From: Psychrobacter sp. P11F6
GTDB taxonomy: Bacteria; Pseudomonadota; Gammaproteobacteria; Pseudomonadales; Moraxellaceae
Reading direction: 5' to 3'
Assembly: GCF_001435295.1 (NCBI RefSeq)
Contig: NZ_CM003594.1
Span: forward strand, 2,170,001 to 2,234,000
Length of the DNA stretch: 64,000 bases
Part shown: one piece after another, positions 45,185-53,784 of the stretch
Layout: every line of letters starts with the position of its first letter
Position numbering within the stretch: position 1 is the stretch's first letter
Translations under genes and position numbers: made by a program
Notes under the pieces: generated by a model
The model's database searches: none
What the model was told of the DNA's origin: nothing
What the model saw: the letters and a program-made list of their open reading frames with translations, nothing else

Positions 45185-45943
45185 CTAATAAGTCGTCGGG
45201 GTGTGCGCACTAACAATGCGAGTCACGCCATCAGTAGGGTTGATAAAAGTATGCGGGCGAATGGTATCAATCACGTAGCTATCACCTTGGTTTAATAGAT
45301 ACGTCGTCTCATCAATACGGATAAGAATCTTGCCTTCAATAACGGTGCCAATCTCTTCACCTTCGTGGGCGATTTTTTCTTCCGTTGAGCTGTTCGGTTG
45401 ATACACCTCAATCAAAAAACCCAAATTCTTGGTGGTACTACAGTTATATACCTGTCTTAGTGACACTCTGCTACTCGGTTCGCTCAGTTCCAACAAATCC
45501 TTTGGCGTTACCACGACTCTCGCCTTTGGTTCCTTCCATTCATCACTAAAAAACGTGGTCAAATCAGAACCCAGCACCGCTAAAATCGCCTTTAGCGTAT
45601 TCACTGCTGGGCTGACTTTATTGCGCTCAATGGAGCTGATAGAAGTATTGGTTAATCCCGACAATTTCGCAAGCTTACGTTGCGAGTAGCCTTTTGCGAG
45701 GCGCAGCTGATTGATCTTTTTACCGATATCCTCTTCTGGCGACTCGTCATTTTCGGCTGACATCGCTGTCTCAGAGTCTGTCAGCTCATCTTCATCATCA
45801 CCACTGATGTCGTCATCTGTATCGATATCAGCCGCTTTATCACTGGCAACATCAGCGTCAATGCCGTTATTAATATCAATGTCAGTGCTGGCATTGTCTA
45901 CATTGCCTTCAGTAGTGCTATTCAGTTTGGGGTTTGCTGGCAT
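45185..45943 (-). CDS. puuR: XRE-cupin regulator, PuuR-like
   Basis: 252 residues from ATG 45943; other starts at 45991 (268) or 45763 (192, the size of E. coli PuuR). The XRE helix-turn-helix is KINQLRLAKGYSQRKLAKLS followed by LTNTSISSIERNKVSPAVNTL. The C-terminal cupin is GEEIGTVIEGKILIRIDETT with YLLNQGDSYVIDTIRPHTF. PuuR represses putrescine-utilisation genes and lets go when putrescine binds. Upstream of the HTH runs an unusual acidic tract (DIDINNGIDADVASDKAADI and more, then DELTDSETAM). It overlaps the end of puuD by about 26 bp, a tight operon. Confidence 0.85.
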   Translation of the reverse strand: MPANPKLNSTTEGNVDNASTDIDINNGIDADVASDKAADIDTDDDISGDDEDELTDSETAMSAENDESPEEDIGKKINQLRLAKGYSQRKLAKLSGLTNTSISSIERNKVSPAVNTLKAILAVLGSDLTTFFSDEWKEPKARVVVTPKDLLELSEPSSRVSLRQVYNCSTTKNLGFLIEVYQPNSSTEEKIAHEGEEIGTVIEGKILIRIDETTYLLNQGDSYVIDTIRPHTFINPTDGVTRIVSAHTPTTY

Positions 45944-46658
45944 AGTGAATGAATTCCGTGAATAGAAATTTGGACAAGTCGTCTTGTGCATAATTTAACT
46001 CAGGATGCCATTGTACACCAATCATAAATGGATGTTGCAACAAGCTGATGGCTTCGACCAAACCATCAGGCGCTAGAGCCTCAACCAATAAACGCGCGCC
46101 TACTTTATGGATTGCTTGCTTATGTAGCGAGTTAACGTGCCATTTTTCACCAAAGGCAGCAAGCCTGCCATTTGGCTGAATAATCACGTCATGAACTGGC
46201 TGATACTGCACTTCAAGTGGCTGAGTATTGTCCTCTAAATGTGGCTCATAAAACCCCTTTACTTCCCGCCAATCAGGATGTAGCGTGCCACCAAAATGCA
46301 CATTCATCTCTTGCAAACCTCGGCAAACCGCCAATAGCGGAGTGCCAGTCTTGTCTGCATAATCCAATAACTTAAAGCTAAGCTCATCACGACCCAAGTC
46401 TTGTTTCGCTTCGATATGCGTCGCGCCATAGCGCGTTGGTGCCACGTTACTATAACTGCCCGTTAACAAAATCCCATCTGCGATATTCAGTAGCGCCTCA
46501 AAGTTTTCGCTATCGGCAGCAGTATTTGGCAGCAGTATGGGATTGCCACCATAAAAATTCACGGCATCGATATATTTTTGATACACCGCTTGTGCTGGCT
46601 GCCCATCAACCATCTTATGACAAGAAACAATAGCAATAATAGGTCTAGAATTTTTCAT
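45918..46658 (-). CDS. puuD: Gamma-glutamyl-GABA hydrolase (class I GATase-like, C26)
   Basis: 246 residues with the amidotransferase/C26 triad: nucleophile C112 in LLAVCRGLQEMNVHFGGTLH and H218/E220 in MIGVQWHPE. The start IIAIVSCHKMVDGQPAQAVY and PTRYGATHIEAKQDLGRDEL are as in PuuD. It splits gamma-glutamyl-GABA to glutamate and GABA, the fourth step of the Puu pathway. It is followed by the regulator gene as in E. coli (puuD-puuR), and divergent from puuA. Confidence 0.9.
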   Translation of the reverse strand: MKNSRPIIAIVSCHKMVDGQPAQAVYQKYIDAVNFYGGNPILLPNTAADSENFEALLNIADGILLTGSYSNVAPTRYGATHIEAKQDLGRDELSFKLLDYADKTGTPLLAVCRGLQEMNVHFGGTLHPDWREVKGFYEPHLEDNTQPLEVQYQPVHDVIIQPNGRLAAFGEKWHVNSLHKQAIHKVGARLLVEALAPDGLVEAISLLQHPFMIGVQWHPELNYAQDDLSKFLFTEFIHYASKPQTE

Positions 46659-47125
46659 ACCGTCTTCCCTAGTTATAACAAATAGACCTCATCGTCTATA
46701 TTGCTCAATCCTTTATTTAGCTGAAATTTAACACAGCACCTCATAAAATGTAAACTATAAATTTCAATATTGCCGATATTAATAATAAAATCGAATAAAT
46801 GCATTAATTTAATATAATTTTAAATAAAAATTGACAACTATATTTTTCACACCTATATTGGAAGTCATCAGCGAGACATTAAACAAGGGTTGACGTTTAT
46901 ATCTCGATGTTAAGGGCTAAGAACAGCGAAATCTAAAGAATTCATATTATTAATAAAATTTGTTTTGAGAAATATAAAGAGACACATAGAGACTGTTTAA
47001 ATAAGAGGTAATCAATCGCTGTTTTACCAAGCATTGGTTAGAAATATCACTAAAAGACGATGCGCCAGCAGTATCCGTATTGACAATAATCCCAGTAATT
47101 CTAAAAATTCATAGGAAGAATAGAC
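46659..47125. other. Divergent regulatory region between puuD and puuA
   Basis: 467 bp, very AT-rich near 46740-46860, with a strong promoter for puuA (46831-46859). The remaining 260-nt leader holds no supported frame; GAGACATTAAAC and CTCGATGTTAAG near 46870-46920 are the only sequence resemblance noticed. Confidence 0.5.
46831..46859 (+). promoter_or_regulatory. puuA: Sigma-70 promoter facing puuA
   Basis: TTGACA (46831-46836), 17-bp spacer, TATATT (46854-46859): near consensus. It implies a leader of about 260 nt before the puuA ATG. Confidence 0.6.
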
Positions 47126-48469
47126 ATGACGACAACCAATGGAATGGTCGAATCTGCAAACAACACAGAATACGTTTATGTTGCGGCAGGTGATATTAAT
47201 GGCTTACTTCGTGGTAAGCGCATCCCTTTCAATCAAATGGAAAAAGCAGAAAACGGTGCGATACGATTGCCTTTATCTATCTTAGGCGTTGATATTTGGG
47301 GTGCTGATGTCATCGAGTCTTCTCAATGTAATGGCGATATAGATGCCATTGCCCGTCCTACTGGTCGTGCCGCCTATCCACTTCTCAATACCAGTGCGCC
47401 TTCATCGCTATTGCCTGTTTGGCTTTATACAGAAAATAACGAGCCTTATTACGGTGATGCCAGACACGTTTTGGATTACATCAGCAAAAAATTCAAAGCG
47501 CTTGGTTTGACTCCAGTGATGGCCACTGAGCTGGAATTTTATTTGGTTGACTATACTGAAGGCGAAACCCCAAGACCACCTATCCGCCCCAAAAGCGGGC
47601 TAAGACTGAATAAAACCTCAATTTTGAGTATCAATGATCTATTACAATTCGATGAATTTTTAGACGAAGTTTATGCACAGTGCAAAAAGCTCGATATCCC
47701 AGCAGATGCCGCGTTGGCAGAGAATGGCTGTGGTCAGTTTGAAATTAATTTATTACACGTAGATGATCCACTAAAAGCCGCTGACGATGCCATTTTGTTC
47801 AAACAGGTCGTCAAGGCCGTCGCTGCTCGCCGTAAACTCACCGCGACATTCATGGCAAAACCTTTTGGTCTACAATCGGGGAATGGTTTTCATGTGCATT
47901 GCAGCTTATTAGATAAAGACGGCAATAATGTCTTTGATGATGAGTCAGATGAAGGCTCAGATATCTTGCGCCATGCAGTCGCTGGCTTGTTAAAGACCAT
48001 GTCAGATTGCACGTTGCTATTTGCCCCACATGTGAATTCTTATCGCCGCTTTACACCCGGTACGCTAGCACCAAACAATGTGTCATGGGGTTATGAAAAC
48101 CGCACGGCGGCAGTACGTATCCCCGGTGGTGACTCAAAAGCACGCCGTATCGAGCACCGTGTCTCTGGGGCAGATGCCAATCCTTATCTGGTCTGTAGTG
48201 CGGTACTGGCAGGTATGCTGTATGGCATCGAAAACAAGCTGGAAGCGCCAGAACCCATTAATAGCATTACTTACGACGAAGCAGAACTTAAAACCTTGCC
48301 ACTTGACTGGCTGTCCGCTATCCGCAAATTTGAAAGCAGTGATGTGATTGATTCGCTGTTCCCAAGCGAGATGATTGAGCTATTGATCGCGGTCAAAAAG
48401 CAAGAAGCCAAACGCTTTGCTCAGCAAGTGACCAACCTTGAATACCTCACCTATTTACAGGATGTTTGA
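47126..48469 (+). CDS. puuA: Gamma-glutamylputrescine synthetase (glutamine synthetase family)
   Basis: 447 residues of the type I/III glutamine synthetase fold: ATELEFYLVDYTEG, AENGCGQFEINLLHVDDPLK, ATFMAKPFGLQSGNGFHVHC, SYRRFTPGTLAPNNVSWGYE and RIEHRVSGADANPYL. The PuuA-type sequence around the first motif, together with its neighbours puuD, puuR and puuB, points to ATP-dependent coupling of putrescine to the gamma-carboxyl of glutamate. RBS AGGAAG. Strong promoter upstream. First gene of a plus-strand series that continues to 55158. Confidence 0.92.
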   Translation: MTTTNGMVESANNTEYVYVAAGDINGLLRGKRIPFNQMEKAENGAIRLPLSILGVDIWGADVIESSQCNGDIDAIARPTGRAAYPLLNTSAPSSLLPVWLYTENNEPYYGDARHVLDYISKKFKALGLTPVMATELEFYLVDYTEGETPRPPIRPKSGLRLNKTSILSINDLLQFDEFLDEVYAQCKKLDIPADAALAENGCGQFEINLLHVDDPLKAADDAILFKQVVKAVAARRKLTATFMAKPFGLQSGNGFHVHCSLLDKDGNNVFDDESDEGSDILRHAVAGLLKTMSDCTLLFAPHVNSYRRFTPGTLAPNNVSWGYENRTAAVRIPGGDSKARRIEHRVSGADANPYLVCSAVLAGMLYGIENKLEAPEPINSITYDEAELKTLPLDWLSAIRKFESSDVIDSLFPSEMIELLIAVKKQEAKRFAQQVTNLEYLTYLQDV

Positions 48470-48470
48470 T

Positions 48471-49847
48471 ATGTCAAATAGCAACTCAAGTAGCAATTTA
48501 AACGGCAACACAGCAACGAACCAAAACCTATCCTCGAATAATACGCGCAATATCCCGCATTATTCAGACAAAGGGCAATATCCTGATAGCTATTATGCGG
48601 CCAGTCGTAATCCTAAGCCGGATAGACCAACGCTAAAAAATGACATCCAAGTGGAAATATGTGTGGTTGGCGGCGGCTACAGCGGTTTATCCACTGCCCT
48701 GCATCTCATTGAAACCGATCATGAAGTCGTGGTACTGGAAGGCGCGCAAATTGGTTGGGGCGCATCAGGGCGTAATGGCGGTCAAATCGTCAATGGTCTA
48801 AATGCCAGCCTACAAAAAATCAAAAAGTCTTATGGTCAAGAAAATGCAAACTTCGTCGGTCAACTCGTGACCCGCGGTGGCAAAATCATTCGTCGTTTTG
48901 TTAGAGACTACGATATCAGCTGTGATCTCAAAGAAAAAAATATTTTTGCGGCATTAAATAACGGACAGCTAAAAGACTTGCAAGAAACGCATGCACTGTG
49001 GGAGAGCCATGGTATGCATGATAGAGAGATGCTCGATAAGCGCGGTATCCAAGAGCATATAAAATCAGATGCCTATGTGGGCGGAGTCATCGATCACTCC
49101 GGTGGACACTTCCATCCATTGAATCTTGCTCTAGGTGAAGCAGCGGCCATTGAGCAAGGCGGTGGTACTATTTATGAAAATACCTTAGTGGTTGATATTG
49201 AGTATGCTGACGATGCTATCAAAGTCATCACCGAGTTTGGCACCGTAACTTGTAAGCAAGCGGTGCTATGCGGCAATGCCTATCTCAATAAAGTCATCCC
49301 TAAACTGACTGACCGTGTCATGCCTGTATCGACGCAAATTATCGCCACCGAGCCGCTGGGTGATTTAGCAGATCAGTTACTGCCAACCGATGTTTGTGTC
49401 GAAGATGTCCGCTACATTTTGGATTACTATCGCCTCTCAGCAGACAAGCGCATGTTATTCGGCGGCGGTACAGTCTACGGTGGTCAAGACCCCGCCGACA
49501 TCACAGCTAAAATTAGACCAAACATGACTAAGATTTTTCCAGAGTTACGTGATGTCAAAATTGACTATGCGTGGAGTGGGAACTTTGCGTTGTCTTTTTC
49601 CCGCGTACCACAAATGGGCAAACTACATGAGCGAGTATATTTCGCCCATGGTTATAGTGGTCATGGCGTGACAGGCTCGCATCTATTTGGACAAATATTA
49701 GCCGATGCCATCAATGGTAAAACCAAAGAATTCGATGCTTTTGCACAAATTCCTTGGATTCCATTCCCAGGTGGTCGAGCGCTGCGAGTCCCTTACTCGG
49801 TTATGGGCTCATGGTGGTATGCGCTAAAAGATACCACTGGCATGTAA
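48471..49847 (+). CDS. puuB: Gamma-glutamylputrescine oxidoreductase (FAD)
   Basis: 458 residues from the ATG one base after the puuA stop (TGATATG), giving translational coupling; a frame start at 48438 lies inside puuA and is rejected. After a Ser/Asn-rich N-terminus, the FAD dinucleotide motif is CVVGGGYSGLSTALHL, followed by WGASGRNGGQIVNGL (flavin attachment/D-amino acid oxidase type) and, near the end, YFAHGYSGHGVTGSHLFGQI. It oxidises gamma-glutamylputrescine to the gamma-glutamyl aldehyde, producing peroxide and ammonia. Confidence 0.93.
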   Translation: MSNSNSSSNLNGNTATNQNLSSNNTRNIPHYSDKGQYPDSYYAASRNPKPDRPTLKNDIQVEICVVGGGYSGLSTALHLIETDHEVVVLEGAQIGWGASGRNGGQIVNGLNASLQKIKKSYGQENANFVGQLVTRGGKIIRRFVRDYDISCDLKEKNIFAALNNGQLKDLQETHALWESHGMHDREMLDKRGIQEHIKSDAYVGGVIDHSGGHFHPLNLALGEAAAIEQGGGTIYENTLVVDIEYADDAIKVITEFGTVTCKQAVLCGNAYLNKVIPKLTDRVMPVSTQIIATEPLGDLADQLLPTDVCVEDVRYILDYYRLSADKRMLFGGGTVYGGQDPADITAKIRPNMTKIFPELRDVKIDYAWSGNFALSFSRVPQMGKLHERVYFAHGYSGHGVTGSHLFGQILADAINGKTKEFDAFAQIPWIPFPGGRALRVPYSVMGSWWYALKDTTGM

Positions 49848-49946
49848 ACGCATAAAAACTTTGGATAATAAACATTGAATAAGGTGTTTTTATTTTAAAA
49901 GCGGCCGTTACAGTGACCTATCATAGCAACGGATTGTTGTGATGGG

Positions 49947-49991
49947 GCGCGATAGACAATTGATTCGCTACTGTCCTACTGTCTGTCGCGC
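49947..49991. other. Stable hairpin between puuB and the NhaC-family gene
   Basis: GCGCGATAGACA (49947-49958) pairs with TGTCTGTCGCGC (49980-49991), 12 bp with one G-U and a 21-nt loop. No T-run follows. It may stabilise the upstream mRNA. Confidence 0.4.
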
Positions 49992-50050
49992 GTCAACCAT
50001 AGAATAGAGCTTGTTTAAAAAAACAATGAGGTTTTACAGGGAGCGTAAAT

Positions 50051-51544
50051 ATGAACATGAAGCTCAATGATGCTGTCGAAGGACAGTATCATAATAAGCG
50101 AGTATTTCTCACCGTCATAGTAGCCGTCGTCATCTATCTGGCTTTTGCTTGGCTATCTACCAGCCGTGCCCCAGACCAATCTTGGGGCACCTTATCTTTA
50201 CTACCAACATTATTGGTATTAGTCACTGCCATTGTCTCTAGGCGACCATTCGAATCCATGATCGCAGGCTGTGTCGCTGGCCTTGTGATGCTCAACCCTT
50301 TTGATTTAGTCTCCCCTTTTGCAGACAACATGTCGATGGTGCTAGGTAATGAGACCATTATTTGGATTGTTCTTGTCTGTGGTCTAATGGGCGGTCTCAT
50401 TCAACTGCTTGAGATTAGCGGGTGTCTAGATGGCTTTAGTGAATGGCTACAAAAAATCATTAAGTCGCGCCGTCAGTCATTATTGGCCACCTTTGCTTTG
50501 GGCGTGGTGGTTTTCATTGATGATTATTTAAACTGTCTAGCAGTATCAACCTCCGTCAAAAAACTCACTGACGTCTATAACGTCTCTCGTGAAAAGCTTG
50601 CTTATATCGTCGATTCAACTGCCGCACCGATGTGTATTATCGTGCCTATTTCTACTTGGGCGGTCTACTTTGCAGGTCTTTTAGAAGAAAACGGCGTGGC
50701 TGGCGATGGTGAAGGTATTGGGCTTTATATCAGCGCGATTCCTTATATGGCATATGCTTGGTTTGCACTTTTGATTGTATTCTTGGTCGCGTATGGCATT
50801 TTGGGTGACTGGGGACCGATGAAAAAAGCCGAGGCACGCGCCAAAGCGGGTAATCCTGTTCCTGAAGCCTTTGTCGAAGAGCAACTGATCTCAAACGTCC
50901 AAGCCAAGCGTAAGCTATCGTTCAAAGCCAATATCGCAAACTTTGCTTTCCCAATGATTTTGTTGATTGTCTCTACGGTCTACTTCGAAATCGATCTATT
51001 ACGCGGTGCATTATTGACCTGTTTTGTGACCGTCGTTGTCTATTGGATGCAAGGCATTTTAAGTTTTGAGACGCAAGTTGAAGCCATCTTTAAAGGCTTT
51101 AAAGTCATGCTTTATCCGCTCTCAACCGTCATCGGCGGTTTTTTCTTAAAAGCCATCAATGATGAGCTTGGTATGACCTCATATGTGATTGAGGCTATCA
51201 CGCCTTATATGACGATTATTATTTTCCCTGCCGTCATTTTTGCCGTCATGGCTTTCTTAACTTTTGCCACATCATCAAGCTGGGGGCTGTATGTCCTTGC
51301 CATGCCGATTGTCTTTCCAATCTCTATTGCATTAGGCGTTAGCACTCCTCTTATGATTGGCGCATTGTTATCAGCATCATCATTTGGTAGCCATGCTTGC
51401 TTCTTTAGTGATTCATCGCTACTTGCCGCGCAAGGTGCTGGCTGCTCCCCCATGCAGCACGCCTTTACCCAGTTCCCCTATGCTATGCTCGGTGCGGGTT
51501 TATCCGTCGTCACCTTCTTAGGATTGGGTTATATGATGGCTTAA
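50051..51544 (+). CDS. NhaC-family Na+/H+ antiporter or polyamine/amino-acid exchanger
   Basis: 497 residues with about 11-12 hydrophobic segments. Landmarks of the NhaC/YuiF family: ATFALGVVVFIDDYLNCLAV, DSTAAPMCIIVPISTWAVYF, MAFLTFATSSSWGLYVLAMP and SASSFGSHACFFSDSSLLAA. RBS GGGAGCG. Family members exchange ions with small organic ions. Its place between putrescine and agmatine genes suggests it carries agmatine, putrescine or an intermediate such as GABA, rather than only sodium. Inference. Confidence 0.85.
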   Translation: MNMKLNDAVEGQYHNKRVFLTVIVAVVIYLAFAWLSTSRAPDQSWGTLSLLPTLLVLVTAIVSRRPFESMIAGCVAGLVMLNPFDLVSPFADNMSMVLGNETIIWIVLVCGLMGGLIQLLEISGCLDGFSEWLQKIIKSRRQSLLATFALGVVVFIDDYLNCLAVSTSVKKLTDVYNVSREKLAYIVDSTAAPMCIIVPISTWAVYFAGLLEENGVAGDGEGIGLYISAIPYMAYAWFALLIVFLVAYGILGDWGPMKKAEARAKAGNPVPEAFVEEQLISNVQAKRKLSFKANIANFAFPMILLIVSTVYFEIDLLRGALLTCFVTVVVYWMQGILSFETQVEAIFKGFKVMLYPLSTVIGGFFLKAINDELGMTSYVIEAITPYMTIIIFPAVIFAVMAFLTFATSSSWGLYVLAMPIVFPISIALGVSTPLMIGALLSASSFGSHACFFSDSSLLAAQGAGCSPMQHAFTQFPYAMLGAGLSVVTFLGLGYMMA

Positions 51545-51664
51545 GCCAACCTTAGCGCTATTATTTTAATCATTGACTAACGGGCAATGAGAGATGGTTC
51601 GTTAGTCAATAAAAACAGCCCTTTTATATGGTAGTCACTAATAAATACGATAAGGATTTAGATC

Positions 51665-52534
51665 ATGCGCAATGTTACCGTTGCTACGACTCAAATGGCA
51701 TGTGGTTGGGATATACAACAAAATATTGCCACTGCTACTGAGTTGGTCACCAAAGCCGCCAACGCTGGCGCCAATATCATTTTGCTACAAGAGTTGTTTG
51801 AGACGCTTTACTTCTGCCAAGTTCATGACTTTGATTACTTTACCCTTGCGACCTCAGTTGCAGATAATGCGGCCATCAATCACTTCAAACAGTTGGCTAA
51901 AGACTTAGAGGTAGTATTGCCGATTAGCTTTTATGAAAAATCAGGCAATACCTTTTTTAATAGCGTGACCGTGATTGATGCCGATGGCGAGATACTTGGC
52001 ACTTATCGTAAAACGCATATACCAGATGGTATTCCTTATGCCGAAAAATTCTACTTTACCCCCGGCGATACTGGATTCAAGGTTTGGCAAACCAAGTATG
52101 CCAAAATCGGTGTCGGTATTTGCTGGGATCAATGGTTCCCTGAGTGTGCTCGTAGCATGGCATTAATGGGTGCAGAAATACTGTTTTATCCGACTGCGAT
52201 TGGTGATGAACCAACATTGGACATCGACTCAAAAGGCCATTGGCAGCGCTGTATGCAAGGTCATGCTGCCGCTAATCTCATGCCAGTCATAGCAGCCAAT
52301 CGTATTGGCACTGAAACCATCAGCCAAAATGGCAACGACAGCACTATGCAATTCTATGGTAGCTCATTTATCACGGATGGTCGCGGTGAGATCATCCAAG
52401 AAGCATCTAAAGATAAAGAAGAGATACTTAGTACGACTTTTGACTTAGATCAACTGGCTATCGAACGTCAGCAATGGGGCGTTTTCCGTGATCGTCGTCC
52501 ATCGATGTATGGCACGTTGCTGACTCATGGATAA
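51665..52534 (+). CDS. aguB: N-carbamoylputrescine amidohydrolase
   Basis: 289 residues of the nitrilase superfamily with the catalytic triad E43 (LLQELFETLYFCQ), K116 (YRKTHIPDGIPY) and C153 (GVGICWDQWFPE). YFTPGDTGFKVW and the C-terminal RQQWGVFRDRRPSMYG are typical of AguB. It hydrolyses N-carbamoylputrescine to putrescine, CO2 and ammonia. It precedes aguA by 52 bp, forming the two-step agmatine-to-putrescine route. RBS AAGGAT. Confidence 0.95.
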   Translation: MRNVTVATTQMACGWDIQQNIATATELVTKAANAGANIILLQELFETLYFCQVHDFDYFTLATSVADNAAINHFKQLAKDLEVVLPISFYEKSGNTFFNSVTVIDADGEILGTYRKTHIPDGIPYAEKFYFTPGDTGFKVWQTKYAKIGVGICWDQWFPECARSMALMGAEILFYPTAIGDEPTLDIDSKGHWQRCMQGHAAANLMPVIAANRIGTETISQNGNDSTMQFYGSSFITDGRGEIIQEASKDKEEILSTTFDLDQLAIERQQWGVFRDRRPSMYGTLLTHG

Positions 52535-52586
52535 AGTTTGTTAACAAGCAAGCTCACTCGCGCTATCGTCAAATAAGGTGCTCTAT

Positions 52587-53753
52587 ATGTCATTATTACC
52601 GAACCGATTAATCACTGGCACAACACCACAACAAGACAGCTTTTACATGCCAGCAGAATTTGAGCCTATACAAAAAATATGGATGGTATGGCCATACCGT
52701 GCTGATAACTGGCGACAACAAGCCGCTCCTGCTCAGAAAGCTTATGCTGATGTCGCATTGGCAATCAACAGATTTTGTGAGGTTGGCGTACTGGTCAATC
52801 CTGATGACTATCAATCATGCCGCGATAGTCTACCTGCTGACATCGACGTCATATCCATGCCCAGCAATGATGCTTGGGCGCGTGATACTGTCCCGACATT
52901 TTTAATCAATGATAAAGGTGAGCTACGCGCCTGTGATTGGACATTCAATGCATGGGGCGGCGACTATGATGGACTATACTCGCCATGGGATGACGATGAT
53001 AAGCTGTCTGAACGCTTATGTGACCATCTAGATATCAAACGCTATCGAACGGATAACTTTGTGATAGAAGGCGGTGCATTTCATGTCGATGGTGAAGGCA
53101 CGGTTCTGACCACACGTATGTGTTTGCTCAGTCCTGGACGTAACCCGCACCTAACCAAAGATCAAATTGAAGACAAGTTAGAAGCCTATCTTAATGCGCA
53201 AAAAGTACTGTGGATTGATGACGGTATCGATCCTGACGAAACCACTGGTCATATTGATGATATTGCCTGCTTTGCACGCCCTAGTGAAGTCGTTTGTTTA
53301 TACACTGATGATTCTGAGCATCCGTTTTATGAAGCAACGCAAAAAGCCTATAAACAGCTATCTAATATGACCGATGCCAAAGGTCGCCGACTAAAAGTCC
53401 ATAAGCTTTGCTGTACCAAGCAACCTGTTACTTTACCTGAGGACTATGATATTGAGCAGTCTGACGATGCTAAGGCGCGTCATACTGGCGATGTTTGTAT
53501 CGCCTCGTATGCCAATTTTTTAATTTGTAATGAGGCTATCATCGTACCGCAATATGATGATGAAAATGATTCATTAGCCATCGAGCAGCTTGAAAAAGTA
53601 TTTCCTCAGCATCAGGTAGTGGGAGTACGCACAAAGGAGGTTGTCTTTGGCGGTGGTAATATTCACTGTATTACTCAGCAGCAGCCAAAATCATCAATTA
53701 AAAGCATTAACCAAAAGCACCCGCATAAAAATATAGACCCAAATGGATTTTGA
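52587..53753 (+). CDS. aguA: Agmatine deiminase
   Basis: 388 residues from the ATG at 52587 (AAGG about 8 nt before). The family features are AEFEPIQKIWMVWPYRADNW, MPSNDAWARDTVPTFLIND, VIEGGAFHVDGEGTVLTTR, ETTGHIDDIACFARP (catalytic His) and the nucleophile C361 in FGGGNIHCITQQQP. It converts agmatine to N-carbamoylputrescine and ammonia. A basic tail of about 24 residues after the catalytic Cys segment is longer than usual. The upstream gene is aguB. Confidence 0.96.
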   Translation: MSLLPNRLITGTTPQQDSFYMPAEFEPIQKIWMVWPYRADNWRQQAAPAQKAYADVALAINRFCEVGVLVNPDDYQSCRDSLPADIDVISMPSNDAWARDTVPTFLINDKGELRACDWTFNAWGGDYDGLYSPWDDDDKLSERLCDHLDIKRYRTDNFVIEGGAFHVDGEGTVLTTRMCLLSPGRNPHLTKDQIEDKLEAYLNAQKVLWIDDGIDPDETTGHIDDIACFARPSEVVCLYTDDSEHPFYEATQKAYKQLSNMTDAKGRRLKVHKLCCTKQPVTLPEDYDIEQSDDAKARHTGDVCIASYANFLICNEAIIVPQYDDENDSLAIEQLEKVFPQHQVVGVRTKEVVFGGGNIHCITQQQPKSSIKSINQKHPHKNIDPNGF

Positions 53754-53784
53754 ACCCAATAATATTTTAAAAAAGGACATAGCT

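Noticed and set aside
48438..48470. Upstream start for puuB within puuA
   Set aside because: The ATG at 48471, one base after the puuA stop, fits coupling and the family N-terminus.
53743..53784. Upstream start for the aldehyde dehydrogenase, overlapping aguA
   Set aside because: No ribosome-binding site there; AAAAGGA precedes the ATG at 53785.
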